A DNA stretch of 64,000 nt, from NCBI GenBank assembly GCA_900545365.1, contig UQYL01000005.1, positions 19,095-83,094 of the forward strand. The letters are read 5' to 3'. Every line of letters starts with the position of its first letter. Within the stretch, counting starts at the first letter, position 1. The translations under genes and the position numbers were made by a program. This stretch comes from an uncultured Dialister sp. (GTDB taxonomy: Bacteria; Bacillota; Negativicutes; Veillonellales; Dialisteraceae). Shown piece after piece: positions 41,752 through 48,806 of the stretch. The notes under the pieces were generated by a model, which made no database searches, was not told the origin of the DNA, and saw only the letters and a list, made by a program, of their open reading frames with translations.

Positions 41752-43143
41752 TTGAATCTGGTTTTCGCAGCCATCGTCACCATCTGGGCCGGGTGGCTCA
41801 TCGTCGGGCGCTACAAGGCCCAGACGGTGCTCTTTATTGCAGGCGGCATCATGCTCGCCGGGTCGGCCATCATGGGCTACGGCTCCATCCTGCCGGAAGG
41901 CAAGGGCACGGGCTTCATGGGATTCGATCTTTTTGAACTCATCCGCTCCCTCTTCGCGAACCGCGTGGCGGGCCTGGGCCTCAACATCATGGCCGTCGGC
42001 GGCTTCGCCCGGTACATGGACAAGATCGGCGCGAGCAATGCTCTCGTCAATCTCACCATTTCCCCGCTGCTGAAGCTGAAATCGCCGTACATCGTCATGA
42101 GCGCCTGCTGGGTGCTGGGCATGTTCCTCGGCCTCGCCATCAACAGCGCTTCCGGCCTGGCCATGCTCCTCATGGTGACCATGTTCCCGATCCTCGTGGC
42201 CCTCGGCGTCTCCCGCATCGCGGCGACCGCCGCCATCGCGACGACGCTCTGCCTCGACTGGAGCCCCGCGGATACGGGCACCATCCTCGCCGCGGAGATC
42301 TCCGGCCTGAATCCGGTCATCTACTGGCACACCTACCAGATCCCGATCGCGTGCATCGTCATCCCCGTCGTCGCCGTCGTTCACTACTTCACCCAGAAGA
42401 TCATGGACAAACGGGACGGCCACGTGGTGCAGCCCATGCGTCCTGACGATGTGGCGGTCCATGCGGAAAACGCCGCGGAGCAGGAAGCCATGACGTCCCA
42501 TCCGCCGAAGCTTTTCGCCCTGCTTCCGGTCATCCCGCTGGCGCTCATCCTCATCTTCTCGCCGCTCTGCATCCCCACCATCAAAATGAACATCATCATG
42601 GCCATGTTCATCGGCATGGCCATCGGCATGATCGCGCAGCTCATCCGCACGGGCAAGCCCAAAATGGTCTGCGAAGAGATCCAGGTCTTCTTCGACGGCA
42701 TGGGCCGCCAGCTGGCGAACGTCATCACCATCATCATCGCCGGCGAATTCTTTGCCCAGGGCCTCACCGCCACCGGTTCCATCGACGCGCTCATCAACGG
42801 CGCGCAGCACACCGGCTTCGGCGCGACGGGCCTCACCCTCGTCATGATCGGCATCATCGCCGCGTGCAGCATCATCATGGGCTCCGGCAACGCCCCCTTC
42901 TTCGCCTTTGCCAATCTCGTCCCCGAGATCGCCGCGAAGACCGGCGTGAATGCGGCCTTCATGATCCTGCCGATGCACCTCATCGCCAGCTCCGCCCGGG
43001 CCATCTCCCCCATCACCGGCGTCATCATCGTCGCCAGCGGCATGGCGGGCATCAGCCCCTTCGATCTGGTGAAACGCACCGCCATCCCCATGGCCGTATC
43101 GTGCATTCTCATCGTAGTCGGCAATTTCGTTCTCTTCGGCTGA
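41752..43143 (+). CDS. dcuC: C4-dicarboxylate transporter, DcuC family
   Basis: Anaerobic C4-dicarboxylate (succinate efflux) carrier of the inner membrane, 463 aa with about 12 hydrophobic helices, the family's usual length. LGLAINSASGLAMLLMVTMFPI (about 122-143) and MGSGNAPFFAFANLVPEIA (about 375-393) are DcuC-like. The start is TTG at 41752, 7 bases after GGAGGTG; no ATG is placed as well. A succinate exporter fits a succinate- or propionate-forming anaerobe. Single gene between its own control region and terminator. Confidence 0.85.
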   Translation: MNLVFAAIVTIWAGWLIVGRYKAQTVLFIAGGIMLAGSAIMGYGSILPEGKGTGFMGFDLFELIRSLFANRVAGLGLNIMAVGGFARYMDKIGASNALVNLTISPLLKLKSPYIVMSACWVLGMFLGLAINSASGLAMLLMVTMFPILVALGVSRIAATAAIATTLCLDWSPADTGTILAAEISGLNPVIYWHTYQIPIACIVIPVVAVVHYFTQKIMDKRDGHVVQPMRPDDVAVHAENAAEQEAMTSHPPKLFALLPVIPLALILIFSPLCIPTIKMNIIMAMFIGMAIGMIAQLIRTGKPKMVCEEIQVFFDGMGRQLANVITIIIAGEFFAQGLTATGSIDALINGAQHTGFGATGLTLVMIGIIAACSIIMGSGNAPFFAFANLVPEIAAKTGVNAAFMILPMHLIASSARAISPITGVIIVASGMAGISPFDLVKRTAIPMAVSCILIVVGNFVLFG

Positions 43144-43157
43144 TACGGAGCCGTGCA

Positions 43158-43190
43158 AAGATCCCCGGACAGGTTCCGGGGATTTTCTTT
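43158..43190 (+). terminator. Terminator of dcuC
   Basis: Stem AAGATCCCCGGA with TCCGGGGATTTT, 5-base loop and TTTT CTTT tail, 15 bases after the stop. Confidence 0.9.
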
Positions 43191-43208
43191 GCCCTTTTAC
43201 GGGCACAC

Positions 43209-43246
43209 AAAAAGCGCATGCCCTTAAAACACGCGCTTTTCTTTTT
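43209..43246 (-). terminator. Terminator of the immunity-type gene pair
   Basis: AAAAGCGC with GCGCTTTT and a 15-base loop; T runs in both directions. It lies just after the DUF5713-type gene on the minus strand. Confidence 0.75.
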
Positions 43247-43264
43247 CAAAACGGGAATAGTAAG

Positions 43265-43591
43265 TTACCAATCTCTTTCGCGGATAGCTTCTTCAGTATC
43301 AATGGGGATGTTAAACCATTGCAGAATATAGGCCACAGTAACTCCTATACAGTCTCGCGCCACCGTTTCGATCTCGCTGCCGTTCTCGTCAAATTCCTCT
43401 TGAAGATCATTGATGCCGCAGACCGCTTCGTCCAGTTTCTCCTGCACCGCTTCGGTATCCGTTTCGCCGCTCTCCAGCAAGTCAATGACCTTCTGAAGTT
43501 TGTTCTTTACCTTATCTACCAAAAAATCAGGATAGTATTCATCCTGATACATCTCATCCAGCAATTTATAATTTGGGTCAAATGCTTTCAT
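43265..43591 (-). CDS. DUF5713-type small protein, possible immunity protein
   Basis: 108 aa, acidic, mostly helical by appearance, no signal or membrane segment. LLDEMYQDEYYPDFLVDKV near the start, SEIETVARDCI (about 72-82) and the end IRERDW are the recognisable parts of DUF5713. It is much richer in A+T than surrounding genes, which suggests transfer. DUF5713 and Imm families occur as immunity proteins in polymorphic toxin loci, but no toxin is nearby. Start: ATG with AAGGAGAAG. Confidence 0.65.
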   Translation of the reverse strand: MKAFDPNYKLLDEMYQDEYYPDFLVDKVKNKLQKVIDLLESGETDTEAVQEKLDEAVCGINDLQEEFDENGSEIETVARDCIGVTVAYILQWFNIPIDTEEAIRERDW

Positions 43592-43666
43592 TTTTCTTCT
43601 CCTTTCAAACTACGATCTGCTTCTCTCCCCAGCTTCCCGATAACTGGAAATTATCGGATGAAATTT

Positions 43667-44020
43667 TTAGTCTAATTCAGTCCGACTAAATAAATCTAAA
43701 ATAAGGGGCTTATCCTCACAGGCTTTTTTGAAACGGAGAATAAAGTCTGCCAGTGCATCTGTATCTTTTGAATAGACACAGAACATACTGCCCTCTGGGT
43801 CAAAGTCTATTTTCCCTTGTAAATCTGAACACTGTTCGTCCAAAAATACTTGTGCTAAACTTCCCCAATCATAACCGTTTCCCTCAAATCCTTCATCTGC
43901 ACGAGTATCAAAAATCTCTTGTAAGTACTCTCCTACATTCAGGCAAGCAGAAGCACTTTCTTCATGTTCTACCCAGAAAAATGGTGCAATTTCTTTTTCA
44001 AATTGTTCTGTAACTTTCAT
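43667..44020 (-). CDS. Imm51-like immunity protein
   Basis: 117 aa, acidic, cytoplasmic. FEGNGYDWGSLAQVFLDEQC (about residues 44-63) followed by IDFDPEGSMFCVYS (about 71-84) resembles immunity protein family 51. The C-terminal FSRTELD is unremarkable. It lies 75 bases upstream of the DUF5713 gene on the same strand and shares its high A+T, so the two probably arrived together. Start: ATG with a weak AGGGAG site. Assignment from memory of the family pattern; moderate certainty. Confidence 0.65.
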   Translation of the reverse strand: MKVTEQFEKEIAPFFWVEHEESASACLNVGEYLQEIFDTRADEGFEGNGYDWGSLAQVFLDEQCSDLQGKIDFDPEGSMFCVYSKDTDALADFILRFKKACEDKPLILDLFSRTELD

Positions 44021-44090
44021 ATCTGTGTACTCCCTTCAAATTCCGATTTACCGTTCTCTTATTCTTTCCTTCTCCGGGTATTTATACGGC

Positions 44091-44126
44091 AAAAAACGGC
44101 CCGCCTTTTTTCAAGCGGACCGTTTC
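44091..44126 (-). terminator. Terminator of lepB
   Basis: AAACGG-CCGC with GCGG-CCGTTT, one mismatch, T run on the minus strand (AAAAAA at 44091-44096 on the plus strand). Confidence 0.8.
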
Positions 44127-44138
44127 TTTCTGTTTCTT

Positions 44139-44693
44139 TTACAGTTCAAATACGACGCGGCCCAGCACGTGATCCACCGGGACGGGGCCGATGAAGCGGC
44201 TGTCGCTGCTGTGGTTGCGGTTGTCCCCCATCACGAAGACCCGGCCTTCCGGCACGGTGTAGGAGCCGTCCATGGAAAATTCCATGGGCTCGTTGATATA
44301 GGGCTCGTCCAGACGCTCGCCGTTGCGCCACACGGCGCCGTCGTGAAATTCCAGCACGTCGCCGCCTTTTCCGATGACGCGCTTCACCCAGACGCTGTGT
44401 TCCTGCCGGCTCTTATTGAAGATGGCGATGTAATTGTTGAGAGGCTCCGTCAGGTCGTCCGCCCAGGAACGTTCTCTCTGCGCGCGGCTGTCGATGATGA
44501 CGATATCCCCGTAGTCCGGCTCTTCCCGGAGCACGTGGCCGATCTTGGAAACGATCAGGTACTGTCCGTCATTCAGCGTGGGGTACATGGATTCCCCAGA
44601 CACTCTCGTCGGCACAAATAAAAAAATGTGGATCACCATGGCCAGGAAGAGCGCCACGACGATCGAATATATCCAGTCAAAGACTTCTCTCAT
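44139..44693 (-). CDS. lepB: Signal peptidase I
   Basis: Membrane serine protease that removes signal peptides after Sec or Tat export, 184 aa. One N-terminal TM helix (about 8-28). Catalytic Ser in SGESMYPTL (about residue 37) and Lys in WVKRVIGKGGD (about 104) form the dyad; the closing GDNRNHSSDSRFIGPV (about 155-170) is boxes D/E. The start is ATG at 44693 with TGGAGGAAA; a TTG 12 bases earlier overlaps this site. Confidence 0.95.
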   Translation of the reverse strand: MREVFDWIYSIVVALFLAMVIHIFLFVPTRVSGESMYPTLNDGQYLIVSKIGHVLREEPDYGDIVIIDSRAQRERSWADDLTEPLNNYIAIFNKSRQEHSVWVKRVIGKGGDVLEFHDGAVWRNGERLDEPYINEPMEFSMDGSYTVPEGRVFVMGDNRNHSSDSRFIGPVPVDHVLGRVVFEL

Positions 44694-44705
44694 GATTTCC
44701 TCCAA

Positions 44706-44739
44706 ACAAAAATAGCGGATAGTGCTTATCCGCTATTTT
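44706..44739 (-). terminator. Terminator of glpX
   Basis: A 13-bp perfect stem (44709-44721 with 44727-44739) with a 5-base loop, T run on the minus strand. Confidence 0.9.
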
Positions 44740-44758
44740 ACCAAATCTCTTTGTAATT

Positions 44759-45721
44759 TTACAGCTTGACCGGAGGCTTTTCTTCGCCGAAACGGTGGAT
44801 GGTGTCGATGAAGCGCACCGTGCCCGTCTTGTAGCGGAGGAGCAGGGTGTGCGTCCGGCAGCCGCTGCCGAAGAAGCGCACGCCGTTCATGAGGGTGCAG
44901 TCTGTGATGGCCGTCGCGGAGAAGATGCAGTCGTCGCCCTTCACCAGATCGTCCAGCTTCAGCACGCGGTTCGGGTCGTCCATGCCCATCTCGTGGAGGC
45001 GGGTGATCTCTTCATGATTGTGCGGGAGGAGCCGGGCCTGCATGTCGCCGCCGAGGCATTTGAGGCCCACCGCCGCGAGCACGCCTTCCGGCGCTCCGCC
45101 GGAGCCGATCACCATGTGGACGCCGCTGCCTTCGATGCCGCATTCCACGGCCGGAGCCACGTCGCCGTCGGTGATGAGACGGATGCGCGCGCCCGCTTCC
45201 CGGCATTCGCGGATGATCTTTTCATGGCGCTCTCTGTCGAGAACGACCACGGTGAGGTCGGAAATATCCCGTTCCATGCCTTCCGCGAGACGGCGCAGGT
45301 TTTCCGTGACAGGCGCGTTGATATCGATGCGTCCTTTGCCGCGGGGGCCGACGCAGATCTTTTCCATGTACATGTCCGGCGCGTGGAGGAGGCATCCTTT
45401 CGGAGCGATGGCCAGCACCGCGATGGCGCCGTCCTGTCCTTTCGCCACGAGATTCGTCCCTTCCACCGGGTCGACGGCGATGTCCACTTCTTCGCCGCCG
45501 CGGCCCACGTGTTCGCCGATAAAGAGCATCGGCGCTTCGTCCATTTCCCCTTCGCCGATCACGACGGTGCCGGAAATGGGGGTGAGCGCGAACTGCGCGT
45601 GCATGCCGTCTACGGCGAGCTGATCCGCGCCTTCCTTATCGCCTTTTCCCATGAGACGGGCGCTGCGGATGGCCGCCTGCTCCGTGACGCGCACAAATTC
45701 CAGAGATAACTGTCTGTCCAT
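44759..45721 (-). CDS. glpX: Class II fructose-1,6-bisphosphatase
   Basis: Gluconeogenic phosphatase, 320 aa. GEGEMDEAPMLFIGE (about residue 56), DPVEGTNLVAKG (about 83) and IGSGGAPEGVLAA (about 205) carry the metal and substrate residues of the GlpX fold. The N-terminal LEFVRVTEQAAI is also typical. ATG after GAGGAGG. Single gene, own promoter and terminator, divergent from an SGNH hydrolase gene. Confidence 0.95.
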   Translation of the reverse strand: MDRQLSLEFVRVTEQAAIRSARLMGKGDKEGADQLAVDGMHAQFALTPISGTVVIGEGEMDEAPMLFIGEHVGRGGEEVDIAVDPVEGTNLVAKGQDGAIAVLAIAPKGCLLHAPDMYMEKICVGPRGKGRIDINAPVTENLRRLAEGMERDISDLTVVVLDRERHEKIIRECREAGARIRLITDGDVAPAVECGIEGSGVHMVIGSGGAPEGVLAAVGLKCLGGDMQARLLPHNHEEITRLHEMGMDDPNRVLKLDDLVKGDDCIFSATAITDCTLMNGVRFFGSGCRTHTLLLRYKTGTVRFIDTIHRFGEEKPPVKL

Positions 45722-45797
45722 TGAGATGCCTCCTCCTCGGTCTGCCGAAGCAGTCCAAAAATTACTTTTTCCTTTAAGTGTATGCGTCTTTTCGTTT

Positions 45798-45826
45798 ATT
45801 GTACCATGTTTCCCCGTATCTTTCAG
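45798..45826 (-). promoter_or_regulatory. glpX promoter
   Basis: Minus strand CTGAAA (45821-45826), 17-bp spacer, TACAAT (45798-45803). Confidence 0.6.
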
Positions 45827-45894
45827 TATACACTTTTTCCAGACCGCATCAGGCTGTCCCGTTCTGCCCCGATCGGCAGTATAAGGCCGCCTGT

Positions 45895-45923
45895 TTGACA
45901 GGGCGGCCGGATTTTTTTACGAT
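45895..45923 (+). promoter_or_regulatory. Promoter of the SGNH hydrolase gene, overlapping a terminator-like hairpin
   Basis: TTGACA (45895-45900), 17-bp spacer, TACGAT (45918-45923). The -35 lies in the loop of a GGCCGCCTGT/ACAGGGCGGCC hairpin (about 45885-45909) followed by seven T, which by itself reads as a plus-strand terminator. Confidence 0.65.
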
Positions 45924-45947
45924 AGGGGAAAAGGAAAGGAGAACGTC

Positions 45948-46532
45948 ATGCGCAGATTTTCCGGCATTCATACCGTTCATTTTTACGGGGACAGCCTCAC
46001 CGCAGGCTACGGCGCGGCGCCCGCCGACGGCTGGATCGCCCGCCTCGCCCGCCGTTTCCCGCGCCTCACGCTGTACAATCACGGCGAATGCGGCCGTCTC
46101 TTCTCCGATATCGCCGCCGACGCGTGGACGGTCGTCCATTACCCGGCGGAGGGGGAAGCGCTTTTCCTCATGGGCGGCACCAACGACATTCTCTGCGGCA
46201 TCCGGTTCGCCGCGCTGCTCCGCAAGGCGGAGGAAGAGATCCGCGGCCTCTCCGCGCGCATCCCGCTCATCCTCGGCACGCCGCTTCTCACGACCCGCGC
46301 CAGCATCGCCGCCGGCTGGCAGCAGGACTGGCAGTATGAGGAAAATGACCGGGAGCTCGCGGCTTACGGCGATTTTCTCCGCGCTCTCGCGGAGGAGCTC
46401 TCCCTGCCGCTTCTGGATTTCCAGAAAGAGTTCCCCCGGTCTGACGAATGGTATTCCGACGGCGTCCATCCGAACGGCGGCGGATACGCCCGCATGGCGG
46501 AGACGGCGGAACGGTTTTTCAAGACCTTGTGA
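45948..46532 (+). CDS. SGNH/GDSL-family hydrolase
   Basis: 194 aa, no signal peptide. Block I YGDSLTAGYGA with the catalytic Ser (about residue 16), block III GGTNDI (about 76) and block V DGVHPN with the Asp/His pair (about 170) are all present, so it should be an active esterase or lipase of the lysophospholipase L1 type. ATG behind AAAGGAG. Single gene; the substrate is unknown. Confidence 0.88.
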   Translation: MRRFSGIHTVHFYGDSLTAGYGAAPADGWIARLARRFPRLTLYNHGECGRLFSDIAADAWTVVHYPAEGEALFLMGGTNDILCGIRFAALLRKAEEEIRGLSARIPLILGTPLLTTRASIAAGWQQDWQYEENDRELAAYGDFLRALAEELSLPLLDFQKEFPRSDEWYSDGVHPNGGGYARMAETAERFFKTL

Positions 46533-46538
46533 CCACGC

Positions 46539-46567
46539 AAAAAGCCCGGCTTGTCGCCGGGCCTTTT
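46539..46567. terminator. Bidirectional terminator, SGNH hydrolase and phosphohexomutase
   Basis: GCCCGGC stem with a 5-base loop (46544-46550 with 46556-46562), A's on the left, T's on the right. Confidence 0.85.
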
Positions 46568-47946
46568 CATTGCTCATTTGCCGCGCGGATGAAATCCATT
46601 ACTTCTTTTTCCTTTTCTTCCAGCAGCGCTCGGTCTCCGCGCGTTTCCATATTGAACCGGATGAGCGGCTCCGTATTGGACGGGCGCAGATTGAAGCGCC
46701 AGCTGCCGAAATCCATGCTCACGCCGTCCAGATGAGAAATCGCTTTGGCTTCGGAACGGTATTTTTCTTCCGCCGCCCGGAGCACGCCCGCCACGTCCCG
46801 CGCGGGCAGATTGATCTCGCCGCTCACGGGATAGCGCTCTTCCATTTCCCGCACCAGTGCGGCCAGGCTCTTCCCCGTGGCGCTCACGATCTCCGCCACG
46901 ATGAGCCAGGGGATCATGCCGCTGTCGCAGTAGGAAAAATCCCGGAAGAAATGGTGGGCGCTCATTTCCGCGCCGTACACGCCGCGCACCCGGCGGAGCG
47001 TTTCTTTCATGAAGGCGTGGCCGCCTTTCGACTCCACCGCGCGGCCGCCGAGCTTTTCCGCGATCTCTTCCGTATTCCAAAAGCACCGCGGATCGTGGAC
47101 GACAGTCTCGCCGGGATATTTTTCAAGAAAATACCCTGCCAGCAGCCCCACCATGTAGTAGCCTTCCACAAAGCGGCCCTCGTGGTCGACGAAGAAGCAC
47201 CGGTCGAAATCGCCGTCCCAGGCGATGCCCATATCCGCGCCGGTCTCCTTCACCTTCTCGATGAGCGGCCCCCTGTTCTCCGGCAGCATGGGATTCGGCA
47301 CACCGTGAGGGAACGTGCCGTCCGGCTCCATGTACATCTCCGTAAAGCGGAAGGGCAGATGGGGCTTCAGTTTTTCAAAAACGAGACCCGCGCCGCCGTT
47401 GCCCGCGTCTGCCACGATGGAGAGAGGCTTCATGCGGCGGATGTCGGCATAGCCGAGGATGTGGCGGATGTAATCATCCATCACATCGAGCGCCGTCACC
47501 GTCCCCCGGCGCTCCGGCTCCGTGAAATTCCCGGCGTATACCCGCTCTTCGATCTCTTTCAGCCCCGTGTCGGCGCTGATGGGGATGCCTTCCTCCCGGA
47601 CGAGCTTCAGGCCGTTATTGTCTTTCGGATTGTGGCTCGCCGTGATCATGATGCCGCCGGACAGGCCGTAATGGAAGACCGCGAAATAGACCATTTCCGT
47701 CCCGCAGAGGCCGATATCGCACACGTCCGCGCCGCCGTCGCAGAGCCCCTCCATGACCGCCGACGCAAGACGCTCCGAAGACAGGCGGATATCCCGGCCC
47801 ACGGCGACCTTTTCGGGATGATACATCTCCGCGTAGGCCCGCCCCACACGGTACGCCAGCTCCTCATTGATCTCCGTCGGGATCACGCCGCGGATATCGT
47901 AGGCTTTGAACCCGCCGCGGCTCTCCGGCAGCTCACCCCTCGTCAT
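46567..47946 (-). CDS. Phosphomannomutase/phosphoglucomutase
   Basis: Alpha-D-phosphohexomutase, 459 aa, that interconverts hexose-1- and hexose-6-phosphates for envelope sugars. FKAYDIRGVIP at the N-terminus, the phosphoserine loop TASHNPKDNNGLKL (about residue 100), the metal loop AWDGDFDRCF (about 245), the sugar loop and the C-terminal RPSNTEPLIRFN (about 420) are in the right order; it resembles AlgC-type enzymes. The start is ATG at 47946, 9 bases after AGGAGG, inside the end of the yerC-type gene (14-base overlap). Confidence 0.9.
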   Translation of the reverse strand: MTRGELPESRGGFKAYDIRGVIPTEINEELAYRVGRAYAEMYHPEKVAVGRDIRLSSERLASAVMEGLCDGGADVCDIGLCGTEMVYFAVFHYGLSGGIMITASHNPKDNNGLKLVREEGIPISADTGLKEIEERVYAGNFTEPERRGTVTALDVMDDYIRHILGYADIRRMKPLSIVADAGNGGAGLVFEKLKPHLPFRFTEMYMEPDGTFPHGVPNPMLPENRGPLIEKVKETGADMGIAWDGDFDRCFFVDHEGRFVEGYYMVGLLAGYFLEKYPGETVVHDPRCFWNTEEIAEKLGGRAVESKGGHAFMKETLRRVRGVYGAEMSAHHFFRDFSYCDSGMIPWLIVAEIVSATGKSLAALVREMEERYPVSGEINLPARDVAGVLRAAEEKYRSEAKAISHLDGVSMDFGSWRFNLRPSNTEPLIRFNMETRGDRALLEEKEKEVMDFIRAANEQ

Positions 47947-48256
47947 CGCCCTGCGCCTCCTTCGCCTGCGCCAGCCGGTCGAGCGCTTTCGTATAGCCAT
48001 CCGCGCCGAAGCGGAGGCACCGCTTCACACGGGAGATCGTGGCCGTGCTCGCGCCGGTCATCTCCTCCACGCGGTCATATTTTTCCCCGTTTTTCAGCAT
48101 GCGCGCCACTTCGAGGCGCTGGGACATGTCGCGCAGCTCGTTGACCGTGCACAGGTCTTCAAAAAATTCATAGCAGTCTTCTCTGGACTTCAGGGTCAGG
48201 ATCGCATCGAAAAGCTGATCCGCCAGCGGATTCACAAGGCGCTGATTGACGCTCAT
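47933..48256 (-). CDS. YerC/YecD-family TrpR-related regulator
   Basis: 107 aa, helical, with a TrpR-like HTH: LRDMSQRLEVARMLKNG (about residues 40-56) then DRVEEMTGASTATISRVKRCL (split, about 61-81). The family is a Firmicute relative of the trp repressor whose ligand and targets are poorly known. It overlaps the phosphohexomutase gene and shares its transcript, so it may control that operon or simply be co-expressed. ATG after GGAGGTC. Confidence 0.88.
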   Translation of the reverse strand: MSVNQRLVNPLADQLFDAILTLKSREDCYEFFEDLCTVNELRDMSQRLEVARMLKNGEKYDRVEEMTGASTATISRVKRCLRFGADGYTKALDRLAQAKEAQGDDEG

Positions 48257-48305
48257 AGAGACCTCCTTTTATACAAAATCCTTTCATGCTTTCACTCTTT
48301 AATTC

Positions 48306-48333
48306 ATTATAGCATACAAACGGGGTTTCTCAA
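48306..48333 (-). promoter_or_regulatory. Promoter of the yerC-phosphohexomutase operon
   Basis: Minus strand TTGAGA (48328-48333), 16-bp spacer, TATAAT (48306-48311). Confidence 0.75.
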
Positions 48334-48442
48334 TTTTTACCGCTGCCGGCCGTCTCTGCGCCAGGCGCGCCCCTCTTTTGACTGCGGCGCCGCGGCGCCC
48401 CGCGCGTCTCCGCCGGCCGCTCTCCTCCCGGAACCGGGCAGC

Positions 48443-48480
48443 AAAAAAGCATCCCTCCTCACGGAAAGGATGCTTTTTAT
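48443..48480 (-). terminator. Terminator of the gatCAB operon
   Basis: AAAAGCATCC with GGATGCTTTT and a 13-base loop, T run on the minus strand, adjoining the stop of the last small gene. Confidence 0.87.
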
Positions 48481-48804
48481 TTATCTTCTGAAATAGCGTT
48501 TCAGGAAATAGATCAGCGCCGCCGCGCCGGCGAGGATCATTCCGCCGACGATGAAAAACCACGCCACCGCGAGGAATACCGCCACGACCGCCGCCGCCGC
48601 GCCCCAGAAGAGCGCTTTCTTCCACCACGGCATGGCCGACGTATTGCCGACCACATGCACATGGAAGCCGCTGCGGACGTTCTCTTCTTTTCGTTCTTCC
48701 TCGCCGGATTCATTCAGCGTGAGGCCCCGGTATTCGTGAACGTCCTCTCTGGACATCACCCGCGGGCTCTCTTCCGGCGCTTCATTTTTATAGTCTTCGT
48801 TCAT
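48481..48804 (-). CDS. Small membrane protein of unknown function at the end of the gat operon
   Basis: 107 aa. Residues 1-58 are hydrophilic and acidic (many Glu), followed by two close hydrophobic segments (about 66-84 and 86-100) and a basic tail YFLKRYFRR, which suggests a small inner-membrane protein with a cytoplasmic N-terminus. No family recognised. The ATG at 48804 lies 2 bases after the gatB stop; a GTG 6 bases earlier, overlapping that stop, is an alternative. Translation is probably coupled to gatB. Confidence 0.6.
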   Translation of the reverse strand: MNEDYKNEAPEESPRVMSREDVHEYRGLTLNESGEEERKEENVRSGFHVHVVGNTSAMPWWKKALFWGAAAAVVAVFLAVAWFFIVGGMILAGAAALIYFLKRYFRR

Positions 48805-48806
48805 GC

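Noticed and set aside
41659..43206. 515-codon minus-strand frame opposite dcuC
   Set aside because: Asp/Gly/His-rich shadow of a membrane protein gene; no start context.
43753..44013. Plus-strand frame opposite the Imm51-like gene
   Set aside because: No ribosome site; the minus-strand frame carries the family pattern.
48299..48628. Minus-strand frame over the gat operon terminator
   Set aside because: It contains the terminator hairpin and overlaps the small membrane gene in another frame.
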